Assembly: GCA_947254385.1 (NCBI GenBank)
Contig: CAMYCP010000070.1
Location: 1-6,894, forward strand
DNA: 6,894 nt
Direction of reading: 5' to 3'
Origin: an uncultured Filifactor sp.
GTDB taxonomy: Bacteria > Bacillota > Clostridia > Peptostreptococcales > Filifactoraceae
The notes under the pieces were generated by a model. The model had not been told where the DNA came from. It searched no databases and saw only the letters and a list, made by a program, of their open reading frames with translations. A program made the position numbers and the translations under genes. Positions 1-6,694 of the stretch are shown piece after piece. Numbering within the stretch: the first letter of the stretch is position 1; every line of letters starts with the position of its first letter.

Positions 1-13
1 TTATATATTTATG

Positions 14-19
14 AAGGAG
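14..19 (+). promoter_or_regulatory. Ribosome binding site that fixes the mscL start at TTG 28
   Basis: AAGGAG lies 8 nt before the TTG at 28-30, which is ideal spacing. The same motif overlaps the in-frame GTG at 19-21, so that GTG cannot be served by it. This supports the TTG as the true start. Confidence 0.8.
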
Positions 20-27
20 TGACCGCT

Positions 28-390
28 TTGTCTTTTTTTGATGAATTTAAAGATTTTATATCCAAAGGTAACATTCTTGATATGGCTGTCGGCGTAGTCA
101 TAGGCGGAGCTTTTGGAAAAATTGTAACTTCTTTGGTAAACGATATAATAATGCCTACATTCGGCAGCTTGGTGAATGTAGATTTTACAGGTCTTTTTTT
201 AGGAAAAATCGCAATAGGTAATTTTATACAACAAGTCGTGAATTTTTTAATTATTTCCTTTGCAATTTTCTCTTTTTTAAAGTCAATGGACAGAATTGTG
301 CCTAAAAAGGAAGAACAAAAAGAAGATCCCGAACCGTCAAAAGAAGAAAAACTGCTTACTGAAATTAGAGATTTACTTAAAGAAAAATAA
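28..390 (+). CDS. mscL: Large-conductance mechanosensitive channel MscL
   Basis: This is a 120-residue inner-membrane channel that opens under membrane tension and releases solutes during hypo-osmotic shock; the family forms homopentamers. Counting from the TTG start, the protein aligns residue for residue with my recollection of E. coli MscL through about residue 33. It has an amphipathic N-terminal helix (about 2-12, MSFFDEFKDF), G14-N15, then TM1 (about 15-43) with the gate region D18-M19-A20-V21-G22-V23 and F29-G30-K31. M19 stands where E. coli has the gate residue L19. The outer loop (about 44-65) is shorter than in E. coli, which explains 120 rather than 136 residues. TM2 is about 66-88, followed by a charged linker (KKEEQKEDPEPSKEE) and the conserved C-terminal helix LLTEIRDLLKEK. 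A GTG at 19 would add three residues (start MTAL), but it overlaps the ribosome binding site. The gene stands alone, convergent with the butyryl-CoA block, and no functional link to it is visible. Confidence 0.96.
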   Translation: MSFFDEFKDFISKGNILDMAVGVVIGGAFGKIVTSLVNDIIMPTFGSLVNVDFTGLFLGKIAIGNFIQQVVNFLIISFAIFSFLKSMDRIVPKKEEQKEDPEPSKEEKLLTEIRDLLKEK

Positions 391-499
391 TCATCAGCTT
401 TCAACCGCACATAAATTTGGTTTTGGCTATATTCTTACCACTATCAGGGCGAATTTAGGACTTTCACCTTTAAGATTATGAACGTGCCGAGCACACTAA
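391..499 (+). other. Non-coding 3' stretch downstream of mscL
   Basis: About 110 bp separate the mscL stop from the terminator, and no start codon with a ribosome binding site is visible on either strand. An open frame that begins inside mscL (from 296) runs through to 481 and ends with the codons for TTIRANLGLSPLRL. It is probably not translated. A perfect mini-hairpin, GTGC-CGA-GCAC, lies at 484-494, just before the terminator. The stretch is likely the mscL 3' untranslated region, possibly with the relic of a repeat or a lost gene. Confidence 0.4.
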
Positions 500-532
500 A
501 AAAACCGAGACAATGAAAATGTCTCGGTTTTT
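500..532. terminator. Bidirectional intrinsic terminator between mscL and etfA
   Basis: A perfect 13-bp stem (arms 500-512 and 520-532, with core CCGAGACA/TGTCTCGG) encloses a 7-nt loop, ATGAAAA. The + strand continues as TTTTTACTTTTTT. On the - strand the second arm ends in TTTTTTTAG, so both directions have a T-tract. It lies 16 nt beyond the etfA stop codon and about 110 nt beyond the mscL stop, in a convergent gap. It is therefore well placed to end both transcripts. Confidence 0.93.
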
Positions 533-548
533 ACTTTTTTATAAAATC

Positions 549-1568
549 TTATTTGTCTTTTTCAGCCGCTCTTACTTTGAGAATTTCTTCTTTTAACAGC
601 GGTAAAATTTTATGCAAGTCACCTACTATACCGAGATCCGCTACTTCAAATATAGGCGCATCCGGATTTTTGTTGATTGCTATTATAAGTTCGGATTCTT
701 CCATACCTGCCAAGTGTTGGATAGCTCCAGAGATACCGTTTGCCAAATACAGGTCGGGGCGAACAGTTTTTCCTGTTTGACCTACTTGACGGTCTTTAGG
801 TAACCATCCTGCATCAATGGTTGCACGAGAACCGGATACTGTTGCACCTAAAACTTCGGCAAGTTCTTCCAGTGGCCCGAATTTGTCAGGTCCGCCTACT
901 CCACGTCCTGCGGAAACTAATACTTTAGCTTCTTCAATGTTTACACGTTTTGCAGTTTCCGGAACAAATTCCAAAACTTCAACGTTCATGTCTTCAGGCA
1001 CCAGTTTAGCATCAAAATCTATTATTTCACCTTTACGGTTCGGATCTGCATCATGTTTTTGCATAACTCCGGGACGTACGGTAGACATTTGAGGTCTGTA
1101 ATCGGGACAAGCTATAGTAGCCATAAGGTTACCACCGAACGCCGGACGTGTTTGCATAAGCAGTCTGTTGTCAGGATTTATTGCAAGTCCTGTACAGTCT
1201 GCGGTCAATCCGGTATGAATACTTGCGGCAACGTGCGGTGCTATATCTCTACCTATGGATGTAGCTCCGAAAAGTACGATTGAAGGATTGATTTCCTTTA
1301 TTACAGCTACCGTAGCTTTTCTGTAAGGTTCTGTAACGAAAAGATCCAACATTTTGTCGTCCACTACATATACTTTGTCAGCCCCGTGTTCTATGATTGT
1401 TTGTGCTTTATCTTTAATATTATATCCGACTAAAACGGCATAAACTTCTTCACCTAATTCATCAGCAAGTTCTCTCGCTTTACCTACGAGTTCCAAACCT
1501 ACTTTTTGAATTTCACCTCTTCTTTGTTCAACATATACTAAAACGCCTTTGAAATCTTCAAGGTTCAC
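549..1568 (-). CDS. etfA: Electron transfer flavoprotein subunit alpha (Bcd partner)
   Basis: This is the 339-residue alpha subunit of the cytoplasmic EtfAB heterodimer that works with butyryl-CoA dehydrogenase. Residues about 1-200 form the N-terminal nucleotide-binding-like domain, with the typical VLFGATSIGRDIAPHVAA segment at 98-115 and FGGNLMATIACPDYRPQMST at 144-163. The C-terminal FAD domain (about 215-335) carries SAGRGVGG (219-226), GSRATIDAGW (246-255), QVGQTGKTVRPDLY (261-274) and the EtfA signature region from Y274 to D317 (ANGISGAIQHLAGM, then NKNPDAPIFEVADLGIVGD). The start is GTG, read from GAGGAGGG (1575-1582) 6 nt upstream; an ATG that overlaps this site is out of frame. It is the last gene of the block, 45 bp after etfB and 16 nt before the terminator. 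Alpha-FAD in this domain passes electrons to Bcd in known clostridial complexes. Confidence 0.97.
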   Translation of the reverse strand: MNLEDFKGVLVYVEQRRGEIQKVGLELVGKARELADELGEEVYAVLVGYNIKDKAQTIIEHGADKVYVVDDKMLDLFVTEPYRKATVAVIKEINPSIVLFGATSIGRDIAPHVAASIHTGLTADCTGLAINPDNRLLMQTRPAFGGNLMATIACPDYRPQMSTVRPGVMQKHDADPNRKGEIIDFDAKLVPEDMNVEVLEFVPETAKRVNIEEAKVLVSAGRGVGGPDKFGPLEELAEVLGATVSGSRATIDAGWLPKDRQVGQTGKTVRPDLYLANGISGAIQHLAGMEESELIIAINKNPDAPIFEVADLGIVGDLHKILPLLKEEILKVRAAEKDK

Positions 1569-1574
1569 AAAAAT

Positions 1575-1582
1575 CCCTCCTC
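1575..1582 (-). promoter_or_regulatory. Ribosome binding site for the GTG start of etfA
   Basis: On the - strand the sequence reads GAGGAGGG, 6 nt before GTG (1568-1566). The strength of the site supports GTG as the start, since no in-frame ATG lies nearby. Confidence 0.85.
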
Positions 1583-1613
1583 ATTTAAATTTGAAAAACC
1601 CTATTTCGGATCA

Positions 1614-2396
1614 TCATATAATAAACTTTTCTTGCAGTTTTTCCACAATTTTCTTTGCGCCTTCAAGCGGTGTTAAGCCTTCAAATACTTTTCCCGCTTG
1701 TTTTGCGCCTTTTGTAAATGATTTTTGAACTTTTGTAGGCGAACCTTTAAGTCCCATGTTGGAAGGATCCATATCCAAATCTTTAGCGCCCCAAACTTCA
1801 ACTTCCGCTTTATATGCATCGAAAATTCCGCCCGGCGTCATGTAACGCGGAGTATTGAGTTCTTTAAGTGCTGTGATCAGGCACGGTGTTTTTACTTTGA
1901 TTCTTTGATATCCGTCTTCAAAGTGTCTCTTTACTATTACATAATCTCCGTCAACTTCAATTTCTTCAGCATATGTTACGGACGGTAAACGTAAGTGTTC
2001 AGCCATTTGAGGGCCTACTTGCGCCGTATCTCCGTCTATAGCTTGACGTCCGGTTATTACCAAATCATAGTTCAAGTTTCTCAAAGCACCTACAAGTGTT
2101 TGAGAAGTAGCCCATGTATCAGCACCGCCGAGTGCTCTGTCGGTAACCAAAATAGCTTTATCGGCTCCCATGGCCAATGCTTCTCTTAAAGCCAAATCAG
2201 CTTGAGGTAATCCCATTGTAAGTACGGTTACGTGTGCTCCGGTTTTTTCTTTTATTTGAAGAGCAGCTTCCAAACCTGCTTTGTCATCAGGATTTATTAT
2301 AGACGGTACACCGTCACGAATTAATGTTTTAGTAACCGGATCTATCTTAACTTCCGTAGTATCGGGTACTTGTTTTATGCATACTACTATATTCAT
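1614..2396 (-). CDS. etfB: Electron transfer flavoprotein subunit beta (Bcd partner, probably bifurcating type)
   Basis: This is the 260-residue beta subunit of EtfAB. In bifurcating Bcd-Etf complexes this subunit holds the FAD that takes a hydride from NADH and splits the electrons between ferredoxin and, through alpha-FAD, crotonyl-CoA. The N terminus MNIVVCIKQVPDTTEVKID is typical of the family. The segment ALAMGADKAILVTDRALGGAD (73-93) and the FAD/NADH-site motif GRQAIDGDTAQVGP (116-129) are intact, and the latter resembles clostridial bifurcating EtfB. RYMTPGGIFDAYKAEVEVW (184-202) is also typical of clostridial EtfB. Length is normal for the family. The gene follows bcd after 15 nt with its ribosome binding site over the bcd stop codon, and precedes etfA by 45 nt. 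Bifurcation is inferred from family and context and is not proven by sequence. Confidence 0.97.
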   Translation of the reverse strand: MNIVVCIKQVPDTTEVKIDPVTKTLIRDGVPSIINPDDKAGLEAALQIKEKTGAHVTVLTMGLPQADLALREALAMGADKAILVTDRALGGADTWATSQTLVGALRNLNYDLVITGRQAIDGDTAQVGPQMAEHLRLPSVTYAEEIEVDGDYVIVKRHFEDGYQRIKVKTPCLITALKELNTPRYMTPGGIFDAYKAEVEVWGAKDLDMDPSNMGLKGSPTKVQKSFTKGAKQAGKVFEGLTPLEGAKKIVEKLQEKFII

Positions 2397-2405
2397 TATT
2401 TAAGT

Positions 2406-2413
2406 CCCTCCTT
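2406..2413 (-). promoter_or_regulatory. etfB ribosome binding site overlapping the bcd stop codon
   Basis: The - strand reads TAAGGAGGG, in which TAA is the bcd stop (2414-2412) and AAGGAGGG (2413-2406) is the etfB site, 9 nt before ATG. Ribosomes that finish bcd sit on the etfB site, so translation of the two is probably coupled. That would suit subunits of one complex. Confidence 0.75.
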
Positions 2414-3551
2414 ATTTTAACAGACTTTTAGAAATAACGATTCTTTGAACTTCAGAGGTTCCTTCGTAAATTTCGGTAATTTTGGCATCACGCATCATAC
2501 GTTCTACCGGATAATCTCTGATATATCCGTATCCTCCGAAGAGTTGTACAGCTTTAGTAGTTACATACATTGCCGTTTCAGCGGCTACAAGTTTAGCAAC
2601 TGCTGAAGATATGGAGTAATCTTTTCCTGTTTGTTTTTCCCATGCGGCTTTATATACGGCAAGTTTAGCACATTCTATTCTGGAGTACATATCAGCTAAA
2701 CGGAATTGCGTATTTTGGAATTTAGCTATAGGTCTTCCAAATTGTCTTCTTTCTTTTACGTATGTTATAGCTTCATCCAAAGCACCTTCAGCTATACCTA
2801 AGGCTTGAGCTGCGATACCTATTCTTCCGCCGTCCAGAGTATGAAGTGCGATAGTGAAACCTTTTCCTTCCTTACCTAAAAGGTTTTCTTTAGGTATGCG
2901 ACAATTTTCAAATACCAATTCACACGTAGCCGATCCTCTTATACCGAGTTTCTTTTCCTTAGGACCGAAAGAAAAGCCGGGTGTTCCTTTTTCCACTATA
3001 AATGCGGAAATACCCTTATGTCCTTGTGTTTTATCGGTTACGGCAAATACTACATAAGTATCTGCAACTTCACCGTTGGTTATAAACATCTTGGAACCGT
3101 CCAGCACCCATTCATCACCGTCAAGTACGGCGGTCGTTTGTTGTCCTGCGGCGTCAGTTCCCGCATTGGGTTCTGTCAAACCGAATGCTGCAAGTTTTTC
3201 ACCTTTAGCTAACGGGGTTAAAAATTTTTTCTTTTGTTCTTCAGTTCCCCAATCGTTAATCGGAGCAGAACCTAATGAAGTGTGTGCAGACAAAATTACG
3301 GCCGTTGTACCGCAAACTTTCGCCAATTCTTCCACTGCCATAATATAAGAAATGTAATCGGCACCTTGTCCACCATATTCTTTTGCGTAAGGAATTCCGA
3401 GCATTCCCGCTTTAGCCATTTTTTTAATGGTTTCCCAGGGGAATTTTTCTTCTTCATCTACGTCGGCAGCGATAGGTTTTACTTCGTTTTCAGCAAATTC
3501 TTCCAGCATACGTTTGAGTAAAACGTGTTCTTTTGATAAACCAAAATCCAT
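2412..3551 (-). CDS. bcd: Butyryl-CoA dehydrogenase (crotonyl-CoA reducing acyl-CoA dehydrogenase)
   Basis: This is a 379-residue FAD enzyme of the acyl-CoA dehydrogenase family. Here it would reduce crotonyl-CoA to butyryl-CoA in the cytoplasm with electrons from EtfAB. Domains in order are an N-terminal helical domain (about 1-115, with EFAENEVKPIAADVDE at 18-33), a middle beta domain containing FGLTEPNAGTDAAGQQT and FITNGEVADTYVVFAVTD (FAD contacts), and a C-terminal helical domain with LDGGRIGIAAQALGIAEGA, RRQFGRPIAKFQ and AVQLFGGYGYIRDYPVERMM. The catalytic base is predicted as E363 in IYEGTSEVQR, the position of E367 in Megasphaera Bcd. SAHTSLGSAPI and VCGTTAVIL are typical of clostridial Bcd rather than long-chain enzymes. 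The ATG start has AAGGGAGGG 8 nt upstream. The adjacent etfB and etfA make the assignment to the Bcd-Etf complex firm. Confidence 0.96.
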   Translation of the reverse strand: MDFGLSKEHVLLKRMLEEFAENEVKPIAADVDEEEKFPWETIKKMAKAGMLGIPYAKEYGGQGADYISYIMAVEELAKVCGTTAVILSAHTSLGSAPINDWGTEEQKKKFLTPLAKGEKLAAFGLTEPNAGTDAAGQQTTAVLDGDEWVLDGSKMFITNGEVADTYVVFAVTDKTQGHKGISAFIVEKGTPGFSFGPKEKKLGIRGSATCELVFENCRIPKENLLGKEGKGFTIALHTLDGGRIGIAAQALGIAEGALDEAITYVKERRQFGRPIAKFQNTQFRLADMYSRIECAKLAVYKAAWEKQTGKDYSISSAVAKLVAAETAMYVTTKAVQLFGGYGYIRDYPVERMMRDAKITEIYEGTSEVQRIVISKSLLK

Positions 3552-3595
3552 CTTGCTTTCCCTCCCTTAAAAATTTAAATACCATATATATGACT

Positions 3596-3625
3596 TTGCA
3601 GTGTCTTCGTTATATGTAACTGCAA
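3596..3625 (-). repeat. Weaker inverted repeat in the bcd leader
   Basis: TTGCAGT (3596-3602) and ACTGCAA (3619-3625) form a perfect 7-bp inverted repeat around 16 nt. It lies between the strong hairpin and the bcd ribosome binding site. It could be a second leader hairpin or a coincidence in AT-rich DNA; no T-tract follows it in the - direction. Confidence 0.35.
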
Positions 3626-3649
3626 GAATCAACTTTTTTACATTTCCGC

Positions 3650-3683
3650 ACAAAGTGAGAAATGTAAGCATTTCTCACTTTGT
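3650..3683. repeat. Perfect 15-bp inverted repeat, operator or 5' mRNA hairpin of bcd
   Basis: The arms ACAAAGTGAGAAATG (3650-3664) and CATTTCTCACTTTGT (3669-3683) are exactly complementary around a 4-nt spacer, TAAG. No T-run follows in either direction, so it is a poor intrinsic terminator. Read towards bcd, it begins 9 nt after the candidate -10 box, so it would lie at the very 5' end of a bcd-etfBA transcript. It could protect the mRNA end or be bound by a dimeric repressor. It does not match the Rex consensus. Confidence 0.8.
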
Positions 3684-3692
3684 TGAGGAAGT

Positions 3693-3721
3693 ATTATATT
3701 GAAACTGTAAAAATATACAAA
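3693..3721 (-). promoter_or_regulatory. Candidate internal promoter for bcd-etfB-etfA
   Basis: The - strand shows TTTGTA (3721-3716), a 17-bp spacer and a perfect TATAAT -10 box (3698-3693). The -35 is weak (three of six matches to TTGACA). Transcription would begin near 3686, giving a leader of about 135 nt before bcd. The unusually long gap after thlA supports a separate promoter here, but transcription through from crt is not excluded because no terminator lies in the gap. Confidence 0.5.
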
Positions 3722-3751
3722 GCGATCAACTATAAAATATATTTTTACGAG

Positions 3752-4933
3752 TTATCTTTTTACTATAAGTGCAGTACCCATACCGCCACCGATACAGAGT
3801 GTAGCTAAACCATATTTCGATTCTCTCTTTTGCATTTCAAAAAGAAGAGTAGTCAAAATTCTGGCTCCGGATGCGCCTATCGGGTGACCCAAAGCGATAG
3901 CTCCACCGTTTACATTTAGTTTTTCTACAGGTATGTTGAGTTCTCTTTGACAATATACGGCTTGAGACGCAAACGCTTCGTTTGCTTCCACCAAATCCAT
4001 GTCTTCTATTGTAAGTCCCGCTTTTTTTAAAGCTATTCTGCTTGCAGGTACAGGGCCTGTACCCATGATTGCAGGATCTACTCCGGCAGTCCCGTGAGAG
4101 ACGATTGTAGCCAAAGGTTTAATTCCGAGTTCATCGGCTTTTTCCTTGGACATCACTACAAGCATAGCGGCACCGTCATTTATTCCGGAAGAGTTACCTG
4201 CGGTAACCGTTCCCGTACCGTCGAACAGGAATGCGGGTTTAAGTTTGCCCACGCTTTCCATAGTGGCACCGTAACGTATATATTCATCCTGATCAACTAC
4301 GGTGTCACCTTTTCTGCCTTTTATTGTTACAGGCACGATTTCATCTTTAAATCTACCTTCTTTTTGTGCTTTTTCAGCGTTGTTTTGGCTACGTACCGCA
4401 AGTTCATCCTGCATTTCTCTTGTGATGCCGAACTGCTTGCTCACGTTTTCGGCGGTCATACCCATGTGATAGTCATTGAAAACATCGGTTAAACCGTCTT
4501 TTATCATTGTATCTATGAATTGTTTGTGTCCCATTCTTGCGCCGTATCTTCCTTCACGGAAAGCATACGGTGCCATGCTCATGTTTTCAGCTCCGCCTGC
4601 CAAAATTATGTCATCTTCTCCCGCACCTATAAGTTGAGCGGCCAGCGATACACTTCTAAGTCCCGAACCGCATACGATGTTTATTGACATAGCGGGTTTT
4701 TCTTTAGGTATTCCGGCTCCCATGGAAATTTGTCTACCGACATTTTGTCCCAATGTTGCGGAAAGTACGTTTCCTATATATGATTCATCTATCATATCCG
4801 GAGTAATTCCGGCTCTTTTTATGGCTTCTTTTGCGGCAATTATTCCAAGTTCTACGGCAGGTACGGTCTTAAAGCCTCCGCCGAAACTTCCTACAGCGGT
4901 TCTCGCCGCACTTGCTATAACGACTTCTCTCAT
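3752..4933 (-). CDS. thlA: Acetyl-CoA acetyltransferase (thiolase)
   Basis: This 393-residue cytoplasmic thiolase condenses two acetyl-CoA to acetoacetyl-CoA, the first step of butyryl-CoA synthesis. The N-terminal half carries the nucleophile C88 in [11 protein letters not shown], followed by the thiolase signature around [14 protein letters not shown] (112-125). The C-terminal half has [13 protein letters not shown] with N318, the motif [19 protein letters not shown] with H350, and the second active-site cysteine C380 in [14 protein letters not shown]. All catalytic residues and the normal family length are present. C88 and C380 correspond to the pair that forms a regulatory disulfide in Clostridium acetobutylicum ThlA; whether this enzyme has that switch cannot be read from sequence. 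The ATG start has GGAGG 5 nt upstream. It follows hbd by 58 bp with no terminator between, so both are probably on one transcript. A role in butyrate formation rather than fatty acid breakdown is inferred from the neighbours. Confidence 0.96.
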   Translation of the reverse strand: MREVVIASAARTAVGSFGGGFKTVPAVELGIIAAKEAIKRAGITPDMIDESYIGNVLSATLGQNVGRQISMGAGIPKEKPAMSINIVCGSGLRSVSLAAQLIGAGEDDIILAGGAENMSMAPYAFREGRYGARMGHKQFIDTMIKDGLTDVFNDYHMGMTAENVSKQFGITREMQDELAVRSQNNAEKAQKEGRFKDEIVPVTIKGRKGDTVVDQDEYIRYGATMESVGKLKPAFLFDGTGTVTAGNSSGINDGAAMLVVMSKEKADELGIKPLATIVSHGTAGVDPAIMGTGPVPASRIALKKAGLTIEDMDLVEANEAFASQAVYCQRELNIPVEKLNVNGGAIALGHPIGASGARILTTLLFEMQKRESKYGLATLCIGGGMGTALIVKR

Positions 4934-4991
4934 TTTTTCCTCCGTACAAAATATATTGAATTCATTTATCCATTAGCATAAGAAAAGATAA

Positions 4992-5837
4992 TTATTTATC
5001 GTATTTATAAAATCCTTCTTTCGTTTTTCTGCCGAGCTTTCCGGCTCTGACCATCTTTTTAAGCAAAGGATGCGGACGATATTTCGGATCTGAAAATTCA
5101 GTATACAGTACTTCCATAATTGCAAGACATACGTCCAATCCTACCAAATCACCGAGTTCCAACGGGCCCATGGGATGATTTGCTCCAAGTTTCATTGCTG
5201 CATCTATTTCTTCCTTGGATGCGACACCGTCGGCTAAAATACCTATTCCTTCATTTATCATGGGGATAAGTATACGATTTACTACGAATCCGGGAGCTTC
5301 GTTGACGCTTACCGGAGTTTTGCCTATTTGTTTGGATATTTCATATACTTTGTCATGAATTTCATCGGCTGTAACTTGTCCTTTTATTATTTCCACAAGT
5401 TTCATGACCGGCACGGGATTAAAAAAGTGCATTCCGATTACTCTTTCAGGCTTTTTCATGTGAGCGGCTATTTGAGTAATTGAAAGAGAAGACGTATTTG
5501 TAGCTATAATAGCATCATCTTTAGCTACTTCTTCTATAGAATCGAGGAGTTCGTATTTTACGTTAATATCTTCAGATACGACTTCTATAAAAAGATCCGC
5601 ATCTTTACATTCGTTGAAATCCATGGTATACGTTATACGTCCCAAGATTTCATCCTTATCTTTTTCCTCTATTTTGCCTTTGGATACAAGTTTTGCTATG
5701 TTCTTTTCGATTCCGGCTTTAGATTTTTCTATTGAAGGGGTTCTTCTGCCCCTTTCAATAACTTCTATACCGTTTTGCGCAAAAGTTTGAGTAATTCCGC
5801 TGGCCATAGTGCCTGTTCCTACTACACATACTTTCAT
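4992..5837 (-). CDS. hbd: 3-hydroxybutyryl-CoA dehydrogenase, predicted NADPH-dependent
   Basis: This 281-residue cytoplasmic enzyme reduces acetoacetyl-CoA to (S)-3-hydroxybutyryl-CoA. The N-terminal Rossmann domain (about 1-183) begins MKVCVVGTGTMASGI. The usual third glycine of GxGxxG is A12, and after strand two the usual Asp that binds the NAD ribose is G30, followed by R31, R32, T33 and S35 (IERGRRTPS). This pattern suits the NADPH phosphate and, as I recall, resembles the NADP-specific enzyme of Clostridium kluyveri. Catalytic and substrate residues are intact: S116 in TNTSSLSI, H137 in GMHFFNP, E149 in KLVEI and N187 in GFVVNRILIPMINE. The C-terminal dimerisation domain holds AMKLGANHPMGPLELGD (214-230) and ends LGRKTKEGFYKYDK. 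The ATG start has GAAAGGAG 9 nt upstream. The gene lies 98 bp after crt and 58 bp before thlA. Confidence 0.96.
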   Translation of the reverse strand: MKVCVVGTGTMASGITQTFAQNGIEVIERGRRTPSIEKSKAGIEKNIAKLVSKGKIEEKDKDEILGRITYTMDFNECKDADLFIEVVSEDINVKYELLDSIEEVAKDDAIIATNTSSLSITQIAAHMKKPERVIGMHFFNPVPVMKLVEIIKGQVTADEIHDKVYEISKQIGKTPVSVNEAPGFVVNRILIPMINEGIGILADGVASKEEIDAAMKLGANHPMGPLELGDLVGLDVCLAIMEVLYTEFSDPKYRPHPLLKKMVRAGKLGRKTKEGFYKYDK

Positions 5838-5935
5838 AAAATGTTGCTCCTTTCGTGTTTTTTAAACTTCTACCGAAGAAAGCAAAAACTTTTTAAGCTT
5901 GCGACATACTGAATACAAAAAAAGTATGCAATGCC

Positions 5936-6694
5936 TTATTTATTTTTATTTAAAAATTTTTCCATACGCATTTTTTGTTCTTCCGTGCCGAAACACATTC
6001 CAAAATATTTATTTTCAAGAGTAACGGCCTCATCCATAGGCAAGTCGACACCTTCGTTGATCGCTTTTTTAGCGTTACGTACGCCGATTTGTCCGTTAGA
6101 TGCAATTTTACCTGCAAGGTTCAAAGCGTAAGGCATAAGTTCTTCCGAAGACACCGTTTTATTTACAAGACCTATTCTGTACGCTTCATCGGCATCTATT
6201 ATGTTCGCCGAAAAAATAAGTTCAGCTGCCAAGCCTTTGCCTATCAATCTGGGCATTCTTTGTGTACCTGAAAATCCCGGTATTATTCCGAGTCCGGTTT
6301 CCGGAAAACCAAATTTAGCTTTATCGGAAGCTATACGTATATCACAAGCTAACGCAAGTTCATTTCCTCCACCTAAAGCATACCCATTTACAGCCGCTAT
6401 AATCGGCTTGACAAAACATTCAATTTTACGAAAAATTCGCGCACCGACTCTGCCGAATTCTTCGCCTTCGGAAGCTGTCATATTTTGCATCTCTGAAATA
6501 TCCGCTCCTGCAACAAAAGCCTTGCCGACTCCCGTAAGAACTACTACCTTTACTTCATCATCAGTTTCAAGTTTTGTGAAAGTTTCATCTATTTCCTTAA
6601 GGAATTCCGTACTTAAAGCGTTTAAAACTTTAGGATTATTCATTGTAACAACGGCAATACCGTCTTTTTTATCAATAAGGATTTTATCTCCCAT
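5936..6694 (-). CDS. crt: Crotonase, short-chain enoyl-CoA hydratase
   Basis: This 252-residue member of the enoyl-CoA hydratase/isomerase family interconverts 3-hydroxybutyryl-CoA and crotonyl-CoA. The N-terminal core has MNNPKVLNALS (18-28). The oxyanion-hole region is KAFVAGADISEM (58-69), and the segment AAVNGYALGGGNELALACDI follows at 100-119. The two catalytic glutamates are present, E112 in GGGNELA and E132 in FGFPETGLG, followed by IPGFSGTQRMPRLIG (138-152). Both glutamates point to a hydratase rather than an isomerase. The C terminus (FGTEEQKMRMEKFLNKNK) is several residues shorter than usual clostridial Crt, and the common KEGM motif reads KMRM. The ATG start has AAAGGAG 9 nt upstream. 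It is the first gene of the block, behind a strong promoter and a leader of about 145 nt; the order crt-hbd-thlA supports the butyrate role. Confidence 0.94.
   Translation of the reverse strand: MGDKILIDKKDGIAVVTMNNPKVLNALSTEFLKEIDETFTKLETDDEVKVVVLTGVGKAFVAGADISEMQNMTASEGEEFGRVGARIFRKIECFVKPIIAAVNGYALGGGNELALACDIRIASDKAKFGFPETGLGIIPGFSGTQRMPRLIGKGLAAELIFSANIIDADEAYRIGLVNKTVSSEELMPYALNLAGKIASNGQIGVRNAKKAINEGVDLPMDEAVTLENKYFGMCFGTEEQKMRMEKFLNKNK

Noticed and set aside
9..410. 133-codon open frame on the - strand opposite mscL
   Set aside because: It is antisense to mscL, serine- and phenylalanine-rich as expected for a mirror frame, and has no recognisable domain.
3650..3683. The 15-bp palindrome read as an intrinsic terminator after thlA
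   Set aside because: The sequence after the stem on the - strand is GCGGAAATGTAAAAAAG, with no run of T, and + strand reading also lacks one.
4094..4492. 132-codon open frame on the + strand inside thlA
   Set aside because: It is antisense to a conserved part of thiolase whose active-site residues are all intact; there is no independent evidence for it.
5735..5754. AAGGGG/CCCCTT inverted repeat inside hbd
   Set aside because: It is a 6-bp stem with an 8-nt loop inside a conserved coding region and is explained by the Gly-Arg-Arg-Thr-Pro codons.
5905..5928. CATAC/GTATG repeat in the crt-hbd gap, considered as a terminator
   Set aside because: The stem is only 5 bp and AT-rich around a 14-nt loop, with no T-tract after it in the - direction. 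Weak promoter-like boxes in the same gap match at too few positions.
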